Of a stretch of DNA of 64,000 nucleotides, positions 11,727 to 39,307 are shown piece after piece. Source of the stretch: Epinephelus fuscoguttatus (Eukaryota; Chordata; Actinopteri; Perciformes; Serranidae). The stretch is taken from assembly GCF_011397635.1 (NCBI RefSeq), contig NC_064758.1, forward strand, positions 18,072,513 to 18,136,512, in the 5' to 3' direction. Numbering within the stretch: position 1 is the first letter of the stretch; every line of letters begins with the position of its first letter. A program made the position numbers and the translations under genes. The notes beneath the pieces are model-generated. The model was not told where the DNA came from and searched no databases. It saw only the letters and a program-made list of their open reading frames with translations.

Positions 11727-13694
11727 GAAATCCCATAGAAAAAAAACTAGCAACTGGAGGAAGAAACTGTGAAAGTAAATGACAGGGGGCGCTCACAACC
11801 TGACAACAGTCAGGCCATCATCATTATAGCCCATATACAGAAATGAACTCAGTTTGCGTCAAAAAAAAAAAAAAAAAAAAACATGCATACAAAATACAAA
11901 ACAGACAGTAAAGCCAACACAAGTAAAACAGACCTGAGATTAAAGCATAAAAATGTATACGAATGTATATATAATAAGTAATATAAAAATAAATTAAGGG
12001 CTGGGGCAAATAAGAAATAAACTCATTATGGAACACACCAAACCTTTGTAACCTTCATATATTTGGATTTGTGTAAATAAAGCTTTCCAAGTACAAGAAT
12101 GTGATTAACCACAAAGTCGTCATTGCTATTGTCCACGATGAGTCCATGAACAAAGTCCTTTTAAGAAACGTTTTCATGTTGAAAAAATTGGGGCAAAGCC
12201 ATTCATGAACATCATGCCATAAAGCTTCACAATACATACACTGGAAAAATTAATGATCAGTAGCCTAGTTTTGATATCATCCCAGAATACATAATTATTG
12301 GTTTCAATTCCAAATAGTATTAATTCAAGTCTGGATGGATATACTCTGTTTGTTAGCCCACTTCTCTTTTTTTTGCTTTTGGACTTAGTGGGAATTTTAA
12401 GTATTTAGTTCATAACGTAATATTACTTTTCAAATAGATTTGTAAATTGAATTTCTGTAGGATACTATGGTGTGTGAGATGTAATTAAACATATTTCTAA
12501 TTGTTTTGTTCGGGATTTTTATTTCATTTAAGTCATAGACACCAACTAAAAGTTATGGTAGACAAGGGGTGATAGGAATGAATAGAGCTTGTTGACATTC
12601 CTTTAAGGATATAACAGAGTTTGCGATGGCATGAGCTATAGATCTAAAGATGTTATAGTTGCCAATCAAATCATAGCTACAACAGAAATTCTCATATGAC
12701 ATGATAGATCCACTATTCTCAACAAATAATCATTTTTCATCCCAGGGCTGAGGAGGGCTAATAATACATTTCCCAATTCATATATGTAAATAAAACAATG
12801 CCCTTTTAACCATTATATTTATGATATATAGAAATAATACAATACCTCATGCAGGTCATTTATTTATGATAGCCTATCTATTGCAATTGTCTCCAGTGAA
12901 CTAGTTAACCAGTGTTTATTTTATTTCATGGTTTGATTAAAGACACAAATACATACAATCATGGATATTTGAAGAGTCTTGTAAATTAAAATTGTGCGTG
13001 AGTTACGCAGATTGGACACAAATATAAAATCTGAGTCTTGACCACATTGCTGCACCACTACTGATCCAATATAAGATAATATAAGGATAAATTATAGTCG
13101 CTACTTACAGATATTGTTGCCTTAATTTTAGAAAGATTATTTTTACATCATCTTTTATAATAGCAATAGGACTTTATTTGAGGCCAGCAACCAAGTAAAA
13201 AAGGCTGGTCTCCTGTATCTGACGACAGCTTAAACAAATGCCATAGATAAAAAAGAAAGTGTAAAAATAAAATAGAACAAAATTAAATTAAAATAATGTA
13301 TTCGAGTATATTATATAAAATAATAAATAATAAAGATGAGAAATAAAACATAAGCTTGTACACGTGTTTTTGCAATTCATTCTAATAGTAATAAAGTGTC
13401 ATCATAAGTCAAATTTTTAATTTAAAGACGAATTAGTGTTAGCAAAAAAGATCACTTAAAAAGTAGTTGATTTATTACATGTAATTATCGCTGCGGTATT
13501 TTACGTTATTTGAACTTCTGAGGACATTTTTGGGAGTATATTTTTTGTGATCACTGCATTACGCCACCTTTCTCGAAGCTGTGTGCCTTTCTCACCTGTA
13601 GGGGGCAGCACCGCTCAGTCATGAGACTAGAAGGAAGCGAGTCAACTTCCGACTTCCTCCTTCTCTTGAAGAGCAAGCTAAAGCTACTGCTGCA
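11724..13694. other. Intergenic region between divergent ubr4 and emc1
   Basis: About 2 kb, mostly AT-rich, with an A(18) tract near 11861 and an L1 fragment at 12055-12237. The last 130 bases before emc1 hold GGAAGCGA and CTTCCGACTTCCTCC, ETS-like motifs typical of housekeeping promoters. No TATA box stands out near either start. Confidence 0.6.
12055..12237 (-). mobile_element. L1-like ORF2 C-terminal fragment
   Basis: Reverse translation gives ALWHDVHEWLCPNFF, then, after a frame change, NHILVLGKLYLHKSKY. These resemble the 'fW..l..WL' and 'inl.LllaKfyIyk.K' segments at the end of fish L1 ORF2. It is short and frameshifted, hence a dead fragment. Confidence 0.5.
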
Positions 13695-29724
<16,030 letters not shown>

Positions 29725-29998
29725 AGCAATCGTCAAAAATCCCATCTCTTACAGCCCCGAGGCTGCACGAAGGACCTCAGCCCGAGGAGATGAGGCGGCT
29801 GAGGCTGCGCCTGTAGAAGAACACAGGCCAAAGATCAATAAGGCCCATAAGGAACTGCAGGGGTGAGGGGACAGCGGGGTGGGGGTGAAAGGAGGGATTA
29901 GTAGAGGTTTTATGTGTTTATTTTTTAACTTATTTTTTTGCAAGCACAAGAAATAATTTCATGGTAGAATAATGATTTTTTTGTGCCATGTCATTTTG

Positions 29999-30033
29999 AA
30001 TAAATGTTTAACACAGAACTAATTACAAATAAA
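29999..30033 (+). terminator. emc1 polyadenylation signals
   Basis: Two AATAAA hexamers at 29999-30004 and 30028-30033, about 275 bases after the emc1 stop codon. This predicts a 3' UTR of about 300 bases. Confidence 0.75.
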
Positions 30034-30104
30034 TGAAACAGACTTGGATTTAATAAATTGTCAAGTTTTGAAATTCCCATACATGTGAAAGTTAATTTGC
30101 TCAA

Positions 30105-30686
30105 GGGACAGTTCACCCCCTAATCAAAAATCCATATTGTTCCTCAGGATAATCCACACATCTTGTGAGCAGTTTCATGTAGTATTTATTTACTTTCTAC
30201 TGAATTACACCCTCCAACTGTACACATCTACTGGTGGACAAGAGGCTTGTGCTCAGGACTGCGTGAGATGTATGCCTACGTGTTACGTAATGGCACCCTC
30301 CTTGCCTGAGCTGTAATGTTAGCTCAGTGGTGCTAAGTGAGCTAGTAGATGCACACTTCCTTCTGAGTGTTGATACAGTTTGTGGGTGTAGCTCAGTAAA
30401 ATAGTTCCCACATAAAACTGCTCACAACTAGGTCTGTGGATTATCTTAAGTAACTGGGTCATGATTGCTGGGAAGAGACATTGCTGTTGAGTTTTTGTTA
30501 TTTTTGGTGCTGTAAGCTCCTCAAGCTGAGTGCCATCTAGTTCCATTATATTGGACAGAAGGCAGACATCCTTACATCTGATATCTCCAACACTCAGAAA
30601 CTTACACCAAACACTCTTAGACTGATGAACAGCACTACAGGTAAAAGGAAAAATCTGTATTTTTGATTTTTGAGGTGAACTGTCCC
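30105..30686. mobile_element. TTAA-type foldback MITE, AGGGACAGTTCACC family, copy 1
   Basis: The left end GGGACAGTTCACCCCCTAAT and the right end GAGGTGAACTGTCCC are inverted copies. Right flank TTAA (30687), left flank TCAA (30101), probably a decayed TTAA. The interior halves are also partly complementary (GCAGTTTCATGTAG against CATAAAACTGCTC), so most of the element can fold. Copies 2 and 3 are at 50255 and 60162. Confidence 0.75.
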
Positions 30687-31112
30687 TTTAAGCAATGTTA
30701 GTTTTTTCCAAGATTATTTTTGTGACATTTCTGCTTCATTAGGCTGCTCTAATGGAGAGTGATCATAAATGTAGAGGTCAGAGAAAAGAGAGACGGAAGA
30801 CGTGTATTACGTACAAGCATGATTTTATACATTTAGCCTGCTGAATCACCGTGATACCTAAAAGCCACTGGGTTTGATGGCCAATGAAGTGTGAAGAGAT
30901 ACTACAGAATGGACAGGAAATGGTTATCTGTGCTTTCCTGAAGACTCTCCCACCACTGTTCTCACCATCAGATGCTTGAAAAAGGAAAATGAACATCAGT
31001 AGCCTTTATGTTATGTACATCAATCATCCTGCAGCTCACACTGTGTGTGTGTGAGCAGTTTTAAACCCACTGTCGGCTACTGTTGATGCTCCATTAAAAT
31101 TTGTCCAAGAAC

Positions 31113-31114
<2 letters not shown>

Positions 31115-31190
<76 letters not shown>

Positions 31191-31206
31191 CGCAGAGAGA
31201 GAGTGT
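31115..31206. repeat. (TG)n-(CG)n-(AG)n microsatellite
   Basis: TG repeats run from 31115 to about 31182, then CG to 31193, then AG. Alternating purine-pyrimidine DNA over about 80 bp can adopt Z-form. It lies between emc1 and errfi1. Confidence 0.95.
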
Positions 31207-31779
31207 AAAAAAAGTAGTCTCCAAAATGAATGATAGGGTCAAAAATATATCTTAACATTTTTAAAGTAAACATGGTTTAATGCTTATTTAACAACTGTGT
31301 AATCTAGGTGCAGGATTACTGCAGGTTGTACTACATTTTTTCAAATGTTTTTATCAATATATAAACCAGTACAATTGGCTAAAAGCCTTAAACCTTGTTA
31401 GTTGGCCAATAAGTTTATTATCAGTAAGTTAAAGGAATACTTCACCTACAAAATGACCATTTGTATATTAGTTACTCACCCTGTGTTACCTTGAATTTGT
31501 GAAGAAAACTTTGTTTTTCTTGTACAAGTGAACGAAGAATCCAAAAACAGAAAAATTCTTGATGAATTGAAGTAAAGGGGGCCGTGTTTAACAACGGCCA
31601 TGCAGTATAGTCAAAGTTTGATTTATCCAGTCATATGTTCAGTACTCCCCAAATACATGCATTTTTTTTTCTAAAATCTTATTATTTTAAACATGTCTGC
31701 ATAAACGGTCTCACACGTGTATAAGGAGCACATCTGGGCAGTGGAATGCACAAGCAGGAGGGATTGCCCATTTTTCTAG

Positions 31780-32235
31780 TTCAAAAAATGTCCCATCGGA
31801 CCAAAAGCTCATTTGTCTGACAGCCCATTCTTCCAAAGGCCCATTGCTCTGAAAATACACTCCAATACAGATCATGGGACCTTCCCAGGTGTCATTTTTC
31901 TAAAACTACAATGGTGAAGGCTTGACCTGTCCTACTCTGCCTCAGATTGGATAGTACTCCTTGCTTTCGTCAATGGCGTTTGTTGGGTTTTGGCTAGAGG
32001 AGTGAGATTGGTTTGAATAAGAATATCAGGCTAAGCCAATCAGGCAGAGTGAAGCAGGTCATGCCTTCTCCATAGTAAGAAAAAAAAATATCGCGGCAGG
32101 CAATGAATCTTTCTCGAACTACAGTGAGAGTGTGTATTTTCAGAATGATGGGCCTTTGGAGCAATGGGCGTTTGCTTTTGGGATAACGAGCTGTTGGTCA
32201 AATGGGATTTTGGCCTGATAGGACATTTTTCAGAC
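31780..32235. mobile_element. Nested inverted-repeat element with CCCATT motifs
   Basis: Left AATGTCCCATCGGACCAAAA...CCAAAGGCCCATTGCTC...GAAAATACAC matches inverted sequence at about 32130-32235. Short units of the form 'CCAAAGGCCCATT' recur several times. No coding sequence. Confidence 0.6.
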
Positions 32236-32339
32236 TACTGGGGTCTCAGAATAATGGGCCTTTGGAACAATCATGGCTCCAAGTGGAATTCAAACGAACA
32301 TGCTTGCCCAGGTGCACTATTTGTATGCATGTTTTAGTA

Positions 32340-33579
32340 AAGTACTAAGCATATGTAAGAAACCTTGGAGTAATATCTGATCAAGATTTGTCTTTTAATT
32401 CTTATTTAAAAGAAACCTCACAGACTGCATTTTTTCATCTGTGTAATATTGCGAAAATTAGGCCTATCCTCTATTCTCTGCACTGGCTCCCTGTAAAATC
32501 CAGAATTGAATTTAAAATCCTACTCTTAACTTATAAAGCTCTAAATGGACATATCTTAGAGAGCTCATAGTGCCATATTATCCTACCAGAACACTGCGCT
32601 CTGAGAATGCAGGGTTACTCGTGGTCCCTAAAGTCTCCATAAGTAGATCAGGAGCCAGAGCCTTCAGCTATCAGGCTCCTCTCCTGTGGAATCATCTTCC
32701 TGTTGCGGTCCGGGAGGCAGACACCGTCTCGTCTCCACACTTAAGACTAGACTTAAGACTTTCCTCTTTGATTAAAGCTTATAGTTAGGGCTGGCTCAGG
32801 CTTGCCTTGTACCAGCCCCTAGTTAAGCTGACTTAGGCCCAGTCTGCCGGGGGACCCCCTATAATACACCGGGCACCTTCTCTCCTTCTCCTTCTCTCTC
32901 TCTGTCTCTCTCTCCCTCGTGTCCTTTTACTGCATCTTGCTAACTCGGTTGTACTGCATGTCAGTAACTCGGCCTCTTCTCCGGAGCCTTTGTGCTCCAC
33001 TGTCTCGCAGGTTAACTTATATCGCAGTGGTGCCTGGATAGTGTGACGTGTGTGATTATGCTGCTGCTGTGGTCCTGCCGGATGCCTCCTGCTGCTGCTG
33101 TGATCATTGGTCATTAGTCATACTTCTACTGTTATTATACACATATGATTATTGGCACATATGTATACTATCAGATATTAATATATACTTTCAACATATT
33201 GTACCACAGTAGCCAGAATCATAATTATAATATTATTACTTTCATTAATGTTGTTGTAAGCTACTGTCATTACTGTCTGTCCTGCATCTCTTTCTGTCTC
33301 TGTCTGTCTTTCTTTCTCATTGTGTCATACGGATTAATGTTAATTTATTATGCTGATTTGTTCTGTACGACATCTATTGCATGTCTGTCCGTCCTGGAAG
33401 AGGGATCCCTCCTCAGTTGCTCTTCCTGAGGTTTCTACCGTTTTTTTTCCCCTGTTAAAGGGTTTTTTTGGGGAGTTTTTCCTTATCCGCTGCGAGGGTC
33501 CTAAGGACAGAGGGATGTCGTATGCTGTAAAGCCCTGTGAGGCAAATTGTGATTTGTGATATTGGGCTTTATAAATAAA

Positions 33580-33621
<42 letters not shown>
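32340..33621 (+). mobile_element. L2/CR1-clade LINE 3' end with (ATTG)n tail
   Basis: Translation gives NLGVISDQDLSFNSYLKETSQTAFFHLCNIAKI, then a jump to LHWLPVKSRIEFKILLLTYKALNG, then RSENAGLLVVPKVSISRSGARAFSYQAPLLWNHLPVAVREADTV. These are the reverse-transcriptase C-terminal and 3' ORF blocks of teleost L2, with an internal deletion between NIAKIRPIL and SLHWLP. The 3' UTR has GTCCTGGAAGAGGGATCCC and ends in GATTGATTG repeats. A more decayed tail is at 38581. Confidence 0.85.
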
Positions 33622-33885
33622 ATGACTGGATAAATGAGACTTGAGTTATACTGCGTGAGTTATGTAGGAGTTTGTAAACAGATGTTTGGATATAATTTTG
33701 CTGTTGTTATACAGTATATAGTTTTGCCACTTTCAATTTTCTCAGTTTTTGGATTCTTCGTTCACTGGTGACCTGCAAGAAAAACATTTTCTTCACAAAT
33801 TCAAGGTAACTGGGTTGAGTTATTGATACACCTATGGGTATTTTGTGATGAAGTCTTCCTTTAACCATAGAAGTAAATGTAGATT

Positions 33886-34560
33886 AGAGTTTGATACGCT
33901 TTTTTATAACACCAAAGCAGAAATCCAAGTGGACTGGGACACAGCTCCCCTGTTGGAGGGAGTGCGGATCAACGCAAGCGGACCATGCCCATGTATTTTG
34001 GTTGTGTCCACGGATTAGACCTTTTTGGGAAAAGGCAGGACGTTTACTATCTAAGCTCCTGGGTCTTATCAGTGTTGAGTCTTTTGCAGTTCTGTATCTA
34101 GGTGTTACTCCCAAAGGCCTATCTAAGGGAGATACTTACCTCTTGAAGATTTTCCTTGTTGCATGTAAAAAAGCTGTCACCAAATGTTGGCTTCAGAAAA
34201 ACCCTCCCTCTACGGATCTTTTTATAAATGTAGTCAGTTCTACACGCTCCATGGAAAAGATGAATTTGACCCTGCATCTACAGAAAGATAAGGGGGGAAA
34301 CTATTGGAGAAAATGGGATTGTTACCTGCGGGAAAATGACATTGATTAGGGATTTTTTCTTTTAATTTTTATTATTCTATTCTTTTATTTGTTGTGGGAC
34401 TAAACTGTGAAATTTCTCTACAGTAACCTGTACCTGTACCTGTTTCTGAGGTACTTATATTTGCCAAGACCTCATGTTCTGTTCTCTATCTTTTGTTGTT
34501 GCTTTTTTCTACTGTACTTGAAATCCTGAAAAAAATAAAGTTAAAAATTTTTTTTAAAAA
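33886..34560 (+). mobile_element. 5'-truncated L1-like LINE with target-site duplication
   Basis: It is flanked by AGAAGTAAATGTAGATT (33869-33885) and AGAAGTAAATGCAGATT (34561-34577), 17 bp with one mismatch. The open frame 33891-34349 reads as ORF2 C-terminus: CWRECGSTQADHAHVFWLCPRIRPFW and a Lys-rich end. It finishes in AATAAAG and T/A-rich sequence. Classic target-primed insertion; good age estimate possible from the duplication. Confidence 0.85.
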
Positions 34561-34599
34561 AGAAGTAAATGCAGATTCATTTTCATGTTGTTACAATGT

Positions 34600-34605
34600 T
34601 TTATT
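34600..34605 (-). terminator. Candidate errfi1 polyadenylation signal
   Basis: AATAAA on the minus strand about 1.5 kb after the errfi1 stop. No closer strong signal was noticed. Confidence 0.5.
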
Positions 34606-36122
34606 CTGTAGCAGCAGGACACATTAACAGTCGATCCAATGTAGTAAATTAAAGTTTCCTCAGCAGTCTGCTTCTTCCAGGTTATGGTTTTCTTCAAAGT
34701 GTTGTGAGACAATAACACTGGTAAAATAAAAGAGGGCTGTAGTTTTCAATCAGGATCGAATGTCAGTAAGATTCAAGTGTCCTTCCTTCTGAGAATGTCG
34801 GCAAAAGAGACAAAAGAAAAAACTTTCCATTGGTATATATCACAGTTCCAGTGTGGAAAAAGCACATTGGGTCTGTCATAGGACGAATAAGTTATTTTAT
34901 TTCTATAAATAGATTAAAAACACAATTTTACAATGATTTACTTTTGACACAAACAACATCATGAACTTACAAACAGCCTTTGCTTTGGCCGAATCTGACA
35001 CAGAATCTTAATGAGAACTTCCAACCTGTTGATGTAACAAAGGTTGTAAACGGGGGTCTGGACCTCAACAGTGTAAACGTAACATGGTTTCCATGCCCCC
35101 CACCCCCCACACACATCAATAAAGAATCATTAAAGGCCCAATCTGTACTTTGCTGACCATATATACACCGAGCTAAATGCACGTACATAATGGAAACAAT
35201 TTAAAAGTTTTTCAACTGATCAGAACAGAAAATTAAGGCTTCTTTTACTTTAGTATACAAACTCAACTGTATCAGAAAACCAAAAACAAATGCTTGTTGA
35301 CGTGTGTAGTTCATATGCGTTAAAAGACCTGTCAGTTAATTTAAGGGTGGCCGCAGGTTTCAATCATGTGTTCTGGTGGCAGGGCTGCTCTTCTGTTTGT
35401 GTTTGGCTCACAGAATTTTCCTTTGTGCTCACAAGCATAGAAATATGATGCAAAAGTCAATGCTTATATGAGAATGTTGAGTATTTTGCAGGTAAGGATG
35501 TAGCTTGGTGTAAATTTGAAAGCTGCATAAGAAAAATTAAGTGCGTCTGCACAAAGAGCCTGCATGAGTGAGTTAAATGTTGGTTGTGTGTGTCTTAATA
35601 TCAACCAGCCACACTGTTCATTGTTCAATTTACCATAAATCTAAATGTGAGAATCATTAAGCAAAACAGTAAATCTATCAAAACATCTTACTTAACATTT
35701 CAAGCAGCATTGTACATACAGTAATTATTTAACTCTCTTGTAAAGAATATAGGATTATTTATATGAACATAAGGCTGTCAGACTTAAAAATTAATGAGTG
35801 ATGAGACATGTTCCCTGTGAGATAACTGTAGTAAACCAAAGTGAAAATATTTCTCCACTATTAGTGAAAAATACTGGAATGTTATGATGTTTTCCACGTC
35901 GCTAAAATACTGACCGGTAAAATGTTCAGTTAAAAACAGACAAAATCCTCACAGTGTTGAGTGACATAAGTGATCTTAAAATACATCAGTCATTGACAGT
36001 AACATTAGAAATGTGAATGTAGCATGTAGATGTTTTCACACACTGTGTGCAACAGTGTATCACATGGTTATTAATGTCAGTCAGTTTTTTACTCATCAAG
36101 TTTGAGACATAAACGAGAGTTT
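34606..36122 (-). other. errfi1: Probable errfi1 3' UTR
   Basis: About 1.5 kb of AT-rich sequence without repeats that I recognise, lying between the errfi1 stop and the candidate poly(A) signal. Several ATTTA pentamers on the minus strand would fit an unstable immediate-early mRNA. Function is inferred. Confidence 0.5.
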
Positions 36123-39100
36123 CTATCTGTTCTGCCAGATGCTGCTGTTTCCCGTTCTGGTCGGTTCACTCCGAAGTCTTTCTCGTCTGTCTGAGTACGT
36201 TGGTCGGCCCGGCGGCAGGAGGATATAGTGTGTGGCACTGGCCTGTCTGCCGTCCTTCAAAATGGGAACAATGCAGGGAGAAAACTGAGCTGCGGGTGGC
36301 GCCCTTTCACTCTGCTGTCTCTGCAATGCCTTACTCACATATTTTGGGTTAGCAGCAAAACTCTGTGTGGCAGGCATCACGCCGTTGATATATATTGGAA
36401 GGCTTTTGGGGCTTGGGGTACGTGGTGGGCAGGGTGGGATCAAGGGGACCCTTGGAGGAATTTTCGGAGGCTTGTCTTCCTCGTTGGCACTCACAGTCCT
36501 GAAGAGAGCAGGAGGTTTTGGTGGGATGGGGATACGGGGAGGGATTTGCGGCTTGTCAGTGGGGCAGGTTGTGATGCCGGGAGGCTGGAAAGCCTGGCCT
36601 GAAGAGGGAAACCTTAGTCTGGATGGTTGGTGTTGGTCTGGTTGTTTGCTATACACCATATCCCCGACTGGTGACACCACACGCTGGTGGTCCTCTCTCT
36701 GGAGAGCTAGTGCCCAAAACCCACTTCCTCTACCTGTTGGTCTGTCCTGTCTGCCTGGCCAAGAGAAAGCAATGGAGTCAGTCCCAGCGCCACCAGCCCG
36801 CAACGAACTCTCCTGGTAAGCGTAATTCACTTGGCCAAAGTCTCTGTTCACACCCCTGCACATGGCCTTGGGGCAGCTTTTGGGCAAAAGGCGCCGCCGG
36901 TCACTGGTGAAAAACTCCACCTCGCTGTCTGCTGCCTCATCTGACATGAGCTCCTCAGGGTCAGGGAGAGGAGGCAGGGGTTTGGCTTCTCTCTGGTGGC
37001 CCCCAAATACTGTGCGTCTCTGGGAGGAAGGCACCACCTGGTCTCCCTCATGGGGTCGCAGTGTGTTATCAGACGCTAGGCGGTACGTATCAGAGTAGAA
37101 AGGAGACTGGGAGAGAGAGATGTTGCCTGGGAAAGGGACAACAAGCATTTATTAAACAACTGGCTTCATGAAATCTTAAACTGAACTGTACACCAAGAAG
37201 CCGCTGCTTTCTTATACAAGGTTTTGCTATCACTGTTGTTTCCTTTACTGCGGAAACAATTCTCAGAGGAAGAAACATGGAAAACAACTTCCACTGAAAA
37301 AAACAACAACTTTTAACTAGAGTGTAGTGATGGTGTAGGAGGGAGAAAATACCAGGGGGAGTGGGCTGCCCACTCTGCTTAGAGAAAAAACCCTCCTGTT
37401 TTGCTGAAGGTATCACACAGGAAACAGAGTAAAAACAAGTTAAAAACAACCGCTTAACCTATCACCCTCTTCGTCAAACATCAGCCACAACACCCTGATT
37501 AACACAGGAATCGTCATTATCTGCAGGGCTGGCCATAATCTTAACGGAGCTTCCCATAACCTTCTCTGTGGAAACATCCGACGTGCCCCAGACTGCAGGA
37601 ACAGCTGGTGACCAGGGAGCAATAGCTTCCCCTCCTCCTTCACCCCGTGCTGTCCTCTGCTACACAGCTCAGTCCAGTGATGACAAGCTCACCTAGGCCC
37701 TGTCTGCACGCCATTTTATTAGTCAGACGGGGTCTAAACTCTAGTTTGTCAAGCCAGGATGGAATTTAGGATATAGATTCATACCTGGCAGAATTTTAAA
37801 ATGATTACAGCACTAAGAAAATGTATGATTTAGTATAGCAAAAACTTTATTGCATTTATTAAACTCTTTTTAGAATAATTCAAAAAGATCAAAATGATTT
37901 GGTTGGAAATAATATCTGACATTTTATTTCTGACTATGTCAACACTGCCAGCTGCTGTTAAATGTTACCAGTGTTTTGTTTTTGTTTATTTTAATTTAAT
38001 TTCACAGATAAACAATAATCATGTGTACTGTGTGTTTTGAACACATGGTTCCTTTCAATCTCTAGGTTTAACAGTTAATTCTAATGTCAGCCCAACATAA
38101 AACAGGTTATATATAGTAGTAATTAATAATTAAAGATAAAAATTAATATTATAATATTCATTAAAAATATATACAGTGTCAAATTGACAAAGCATTTAAA
38201 CCATCAAGTGCCACATGGATATTTGAACTGATCCAAGTTGTAAACAGTGGTCAATCTGTAGATTTCTTTGTGGTAAAATAATTTTCTAATTTTGTATATT
38301 TGAGAAAAAATACGTAAAAGACTCACAGTTAAAGTCCTTGGCCATTTGCTGTTGTTGAAGCTCCGTCAGGTTGTGTTCGATGTCGGCACTCAGGCCAAAG
38401 CACTCTCTGCAAAACAACATAGGTTGAGAAATCCATACGGAGCTGTGCATGTGTGTAAATCATTCCTACGCATAACCTGTCATGAGTAAGTCATTATATG
38501 TGTGAAATAACAAGCATGCTTAAACAGAACATATGTTCCGTCCTCCTTTAAGTGTTTACATTATGTAACAGCATTGCAAGTTGCTCGACGTCTTCCTTGA
38601 GCCATATTCGTCATGTACTGTATGTTTGCTCTTTAGTCACCTGATATTCTCGTTCTGTTTCTCCATATTATCTTTTACTATTGCTAATACTGTCTGCTCT
38701 GTGTGTACAATATTAGTTGCATGTCTGTCCATCCTGGAAGAGGAATCTCTCCCCTGTTGCTTTTTTTCCTGTGAAAATGTCTTTTTCAGTCTTTCCTTTT
38801 CCCTCGTCAAAAGTTTGTGATTTTTGGCTTTTTAAGTAAAATTGACATTATCAAAGAATATGATGATTTCTGATCACAGACACATGGAAACAAACTCTAG
38901 GAATCATTTAAAGTGAATGTGAGTAACTCTTTAGTGTGCATGCCATCTTAAATATTTGTTTTGATTCAGACAAACTAGAGTTTTACACATATAACGCGAA
39001 AAATAACACAAATATAATGTTTAGTGCCATACATTTAATATGAATATTCCCAGAATTATACTCCTGACTGTATGGTGAAGTTAAAGGAGTGTTCGTATTG

Positions 39101-39217
39101 TCACACTATGCAACACTAACTGTCCGTTGTTTACATTGTTTCTTTCCGTAATACAGTTGTGTTTCCATACCTATACAGGTCATGCTGTCCCCAGTAGTTA
39201 TTCTGACTCGCGGCCAT
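36123..39217 (-). CDS. errfi1: errfi1: ERBB receptor feedback inhibitor 1 (Mig-6), three coding exons
   Basis: Mig-6 is an induced cytosolic adaptor that binds and inhibits EGFR-family kinases. Exons (minus): 39171-39217, 38327-38406, 36123-37126; phases 2 and 1 close to give 376 residues (human about 462). The N-terminus MAASQNNYWGQHDLYRECFG starts at the first ATG after an in-frame TAG. The last exon carries LRPHEGDQVV, KPLPPLPDPEE, Pro-rich PPRIPIPPKPP and DKPPKIPPRVPL (SH3-type ligands). The EGFR-binding region is RTPSPKSLPIYINGVMP and QSFAANPKYVSKALQRQ, followed by ATHYILLPPGRP. The human THYYLLP pair is here Tyr-Ile. The human 14-3-3 segment and the C-terminal tail after the kinase-binding region are shortened. 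It is convergent with emc1. Which teleost paralogue (a or b) is not decided. A non-coding first exon probably lies further right. Confidence 0.93.
38581..38850 (+). mobile_element. Decayed L2 3' tail in errfi1 intron 2
   Basis: GCATGTCTGTCCATCCTGGA and AGAGGAATCTCTCCCCTGTTGC, then AAGTAAAATTGAC, parallel the 3' end of the L2 at 33376-33585 with many changes. Confidence 0.6.
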
Positions 39218-39307
39218 GTTGTGGCAAAAGTTGTGTTCCTAAAAAGCATGAAGGTCTGTTTTGTATCTGAGCACCAGTCGGCTTCCTCAAACCCATCACG
39301 GCTTCAT
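39198..39307 (-). promoter_or_regulatory. errfi1: Two upstream ORFs before the errfi1 start
   Basis: If the exon begins after the acceptor at 39324 (CTCCTACAG), its 5' leader holds ATG-AAG-CCG-TGA (39307 to 39296) and a second ATG (39296-39294) whose 32-codon frame ends at 39198. The second overlaps the main ATG at 39217-39215 in another frame. Such overlapping uORFs usually lower translation; the effect here is inferred. Confidence 0.6.

Larger units (their letters stand above)
31433..33860. mobile_element. TTAA-flanked composite element with ~130-bp inverted ends
   Basis: TTAA lies at 31429-31432 and 33861-33864. Left AGGAATACTTCACCTACAAA...TTACCTTGAATTTGTGAAGA...GAACGAAGAATCCAAAAAC is repeated inverted at 33728-33860. 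The interior carries a second inverted-repeat element (31780-32235) and an L2 copy (32340-33621), so this is a MITE enlarged by later insertions. Confidence 0.75.

Noticed and set aside
36228-36910. Plus-strand open frames of 95-150 codons opposite errfi1
   Set aside because: They are the complement of the Pro-rich errfi1 coding exon; GC-rich antisense frames are expected there.
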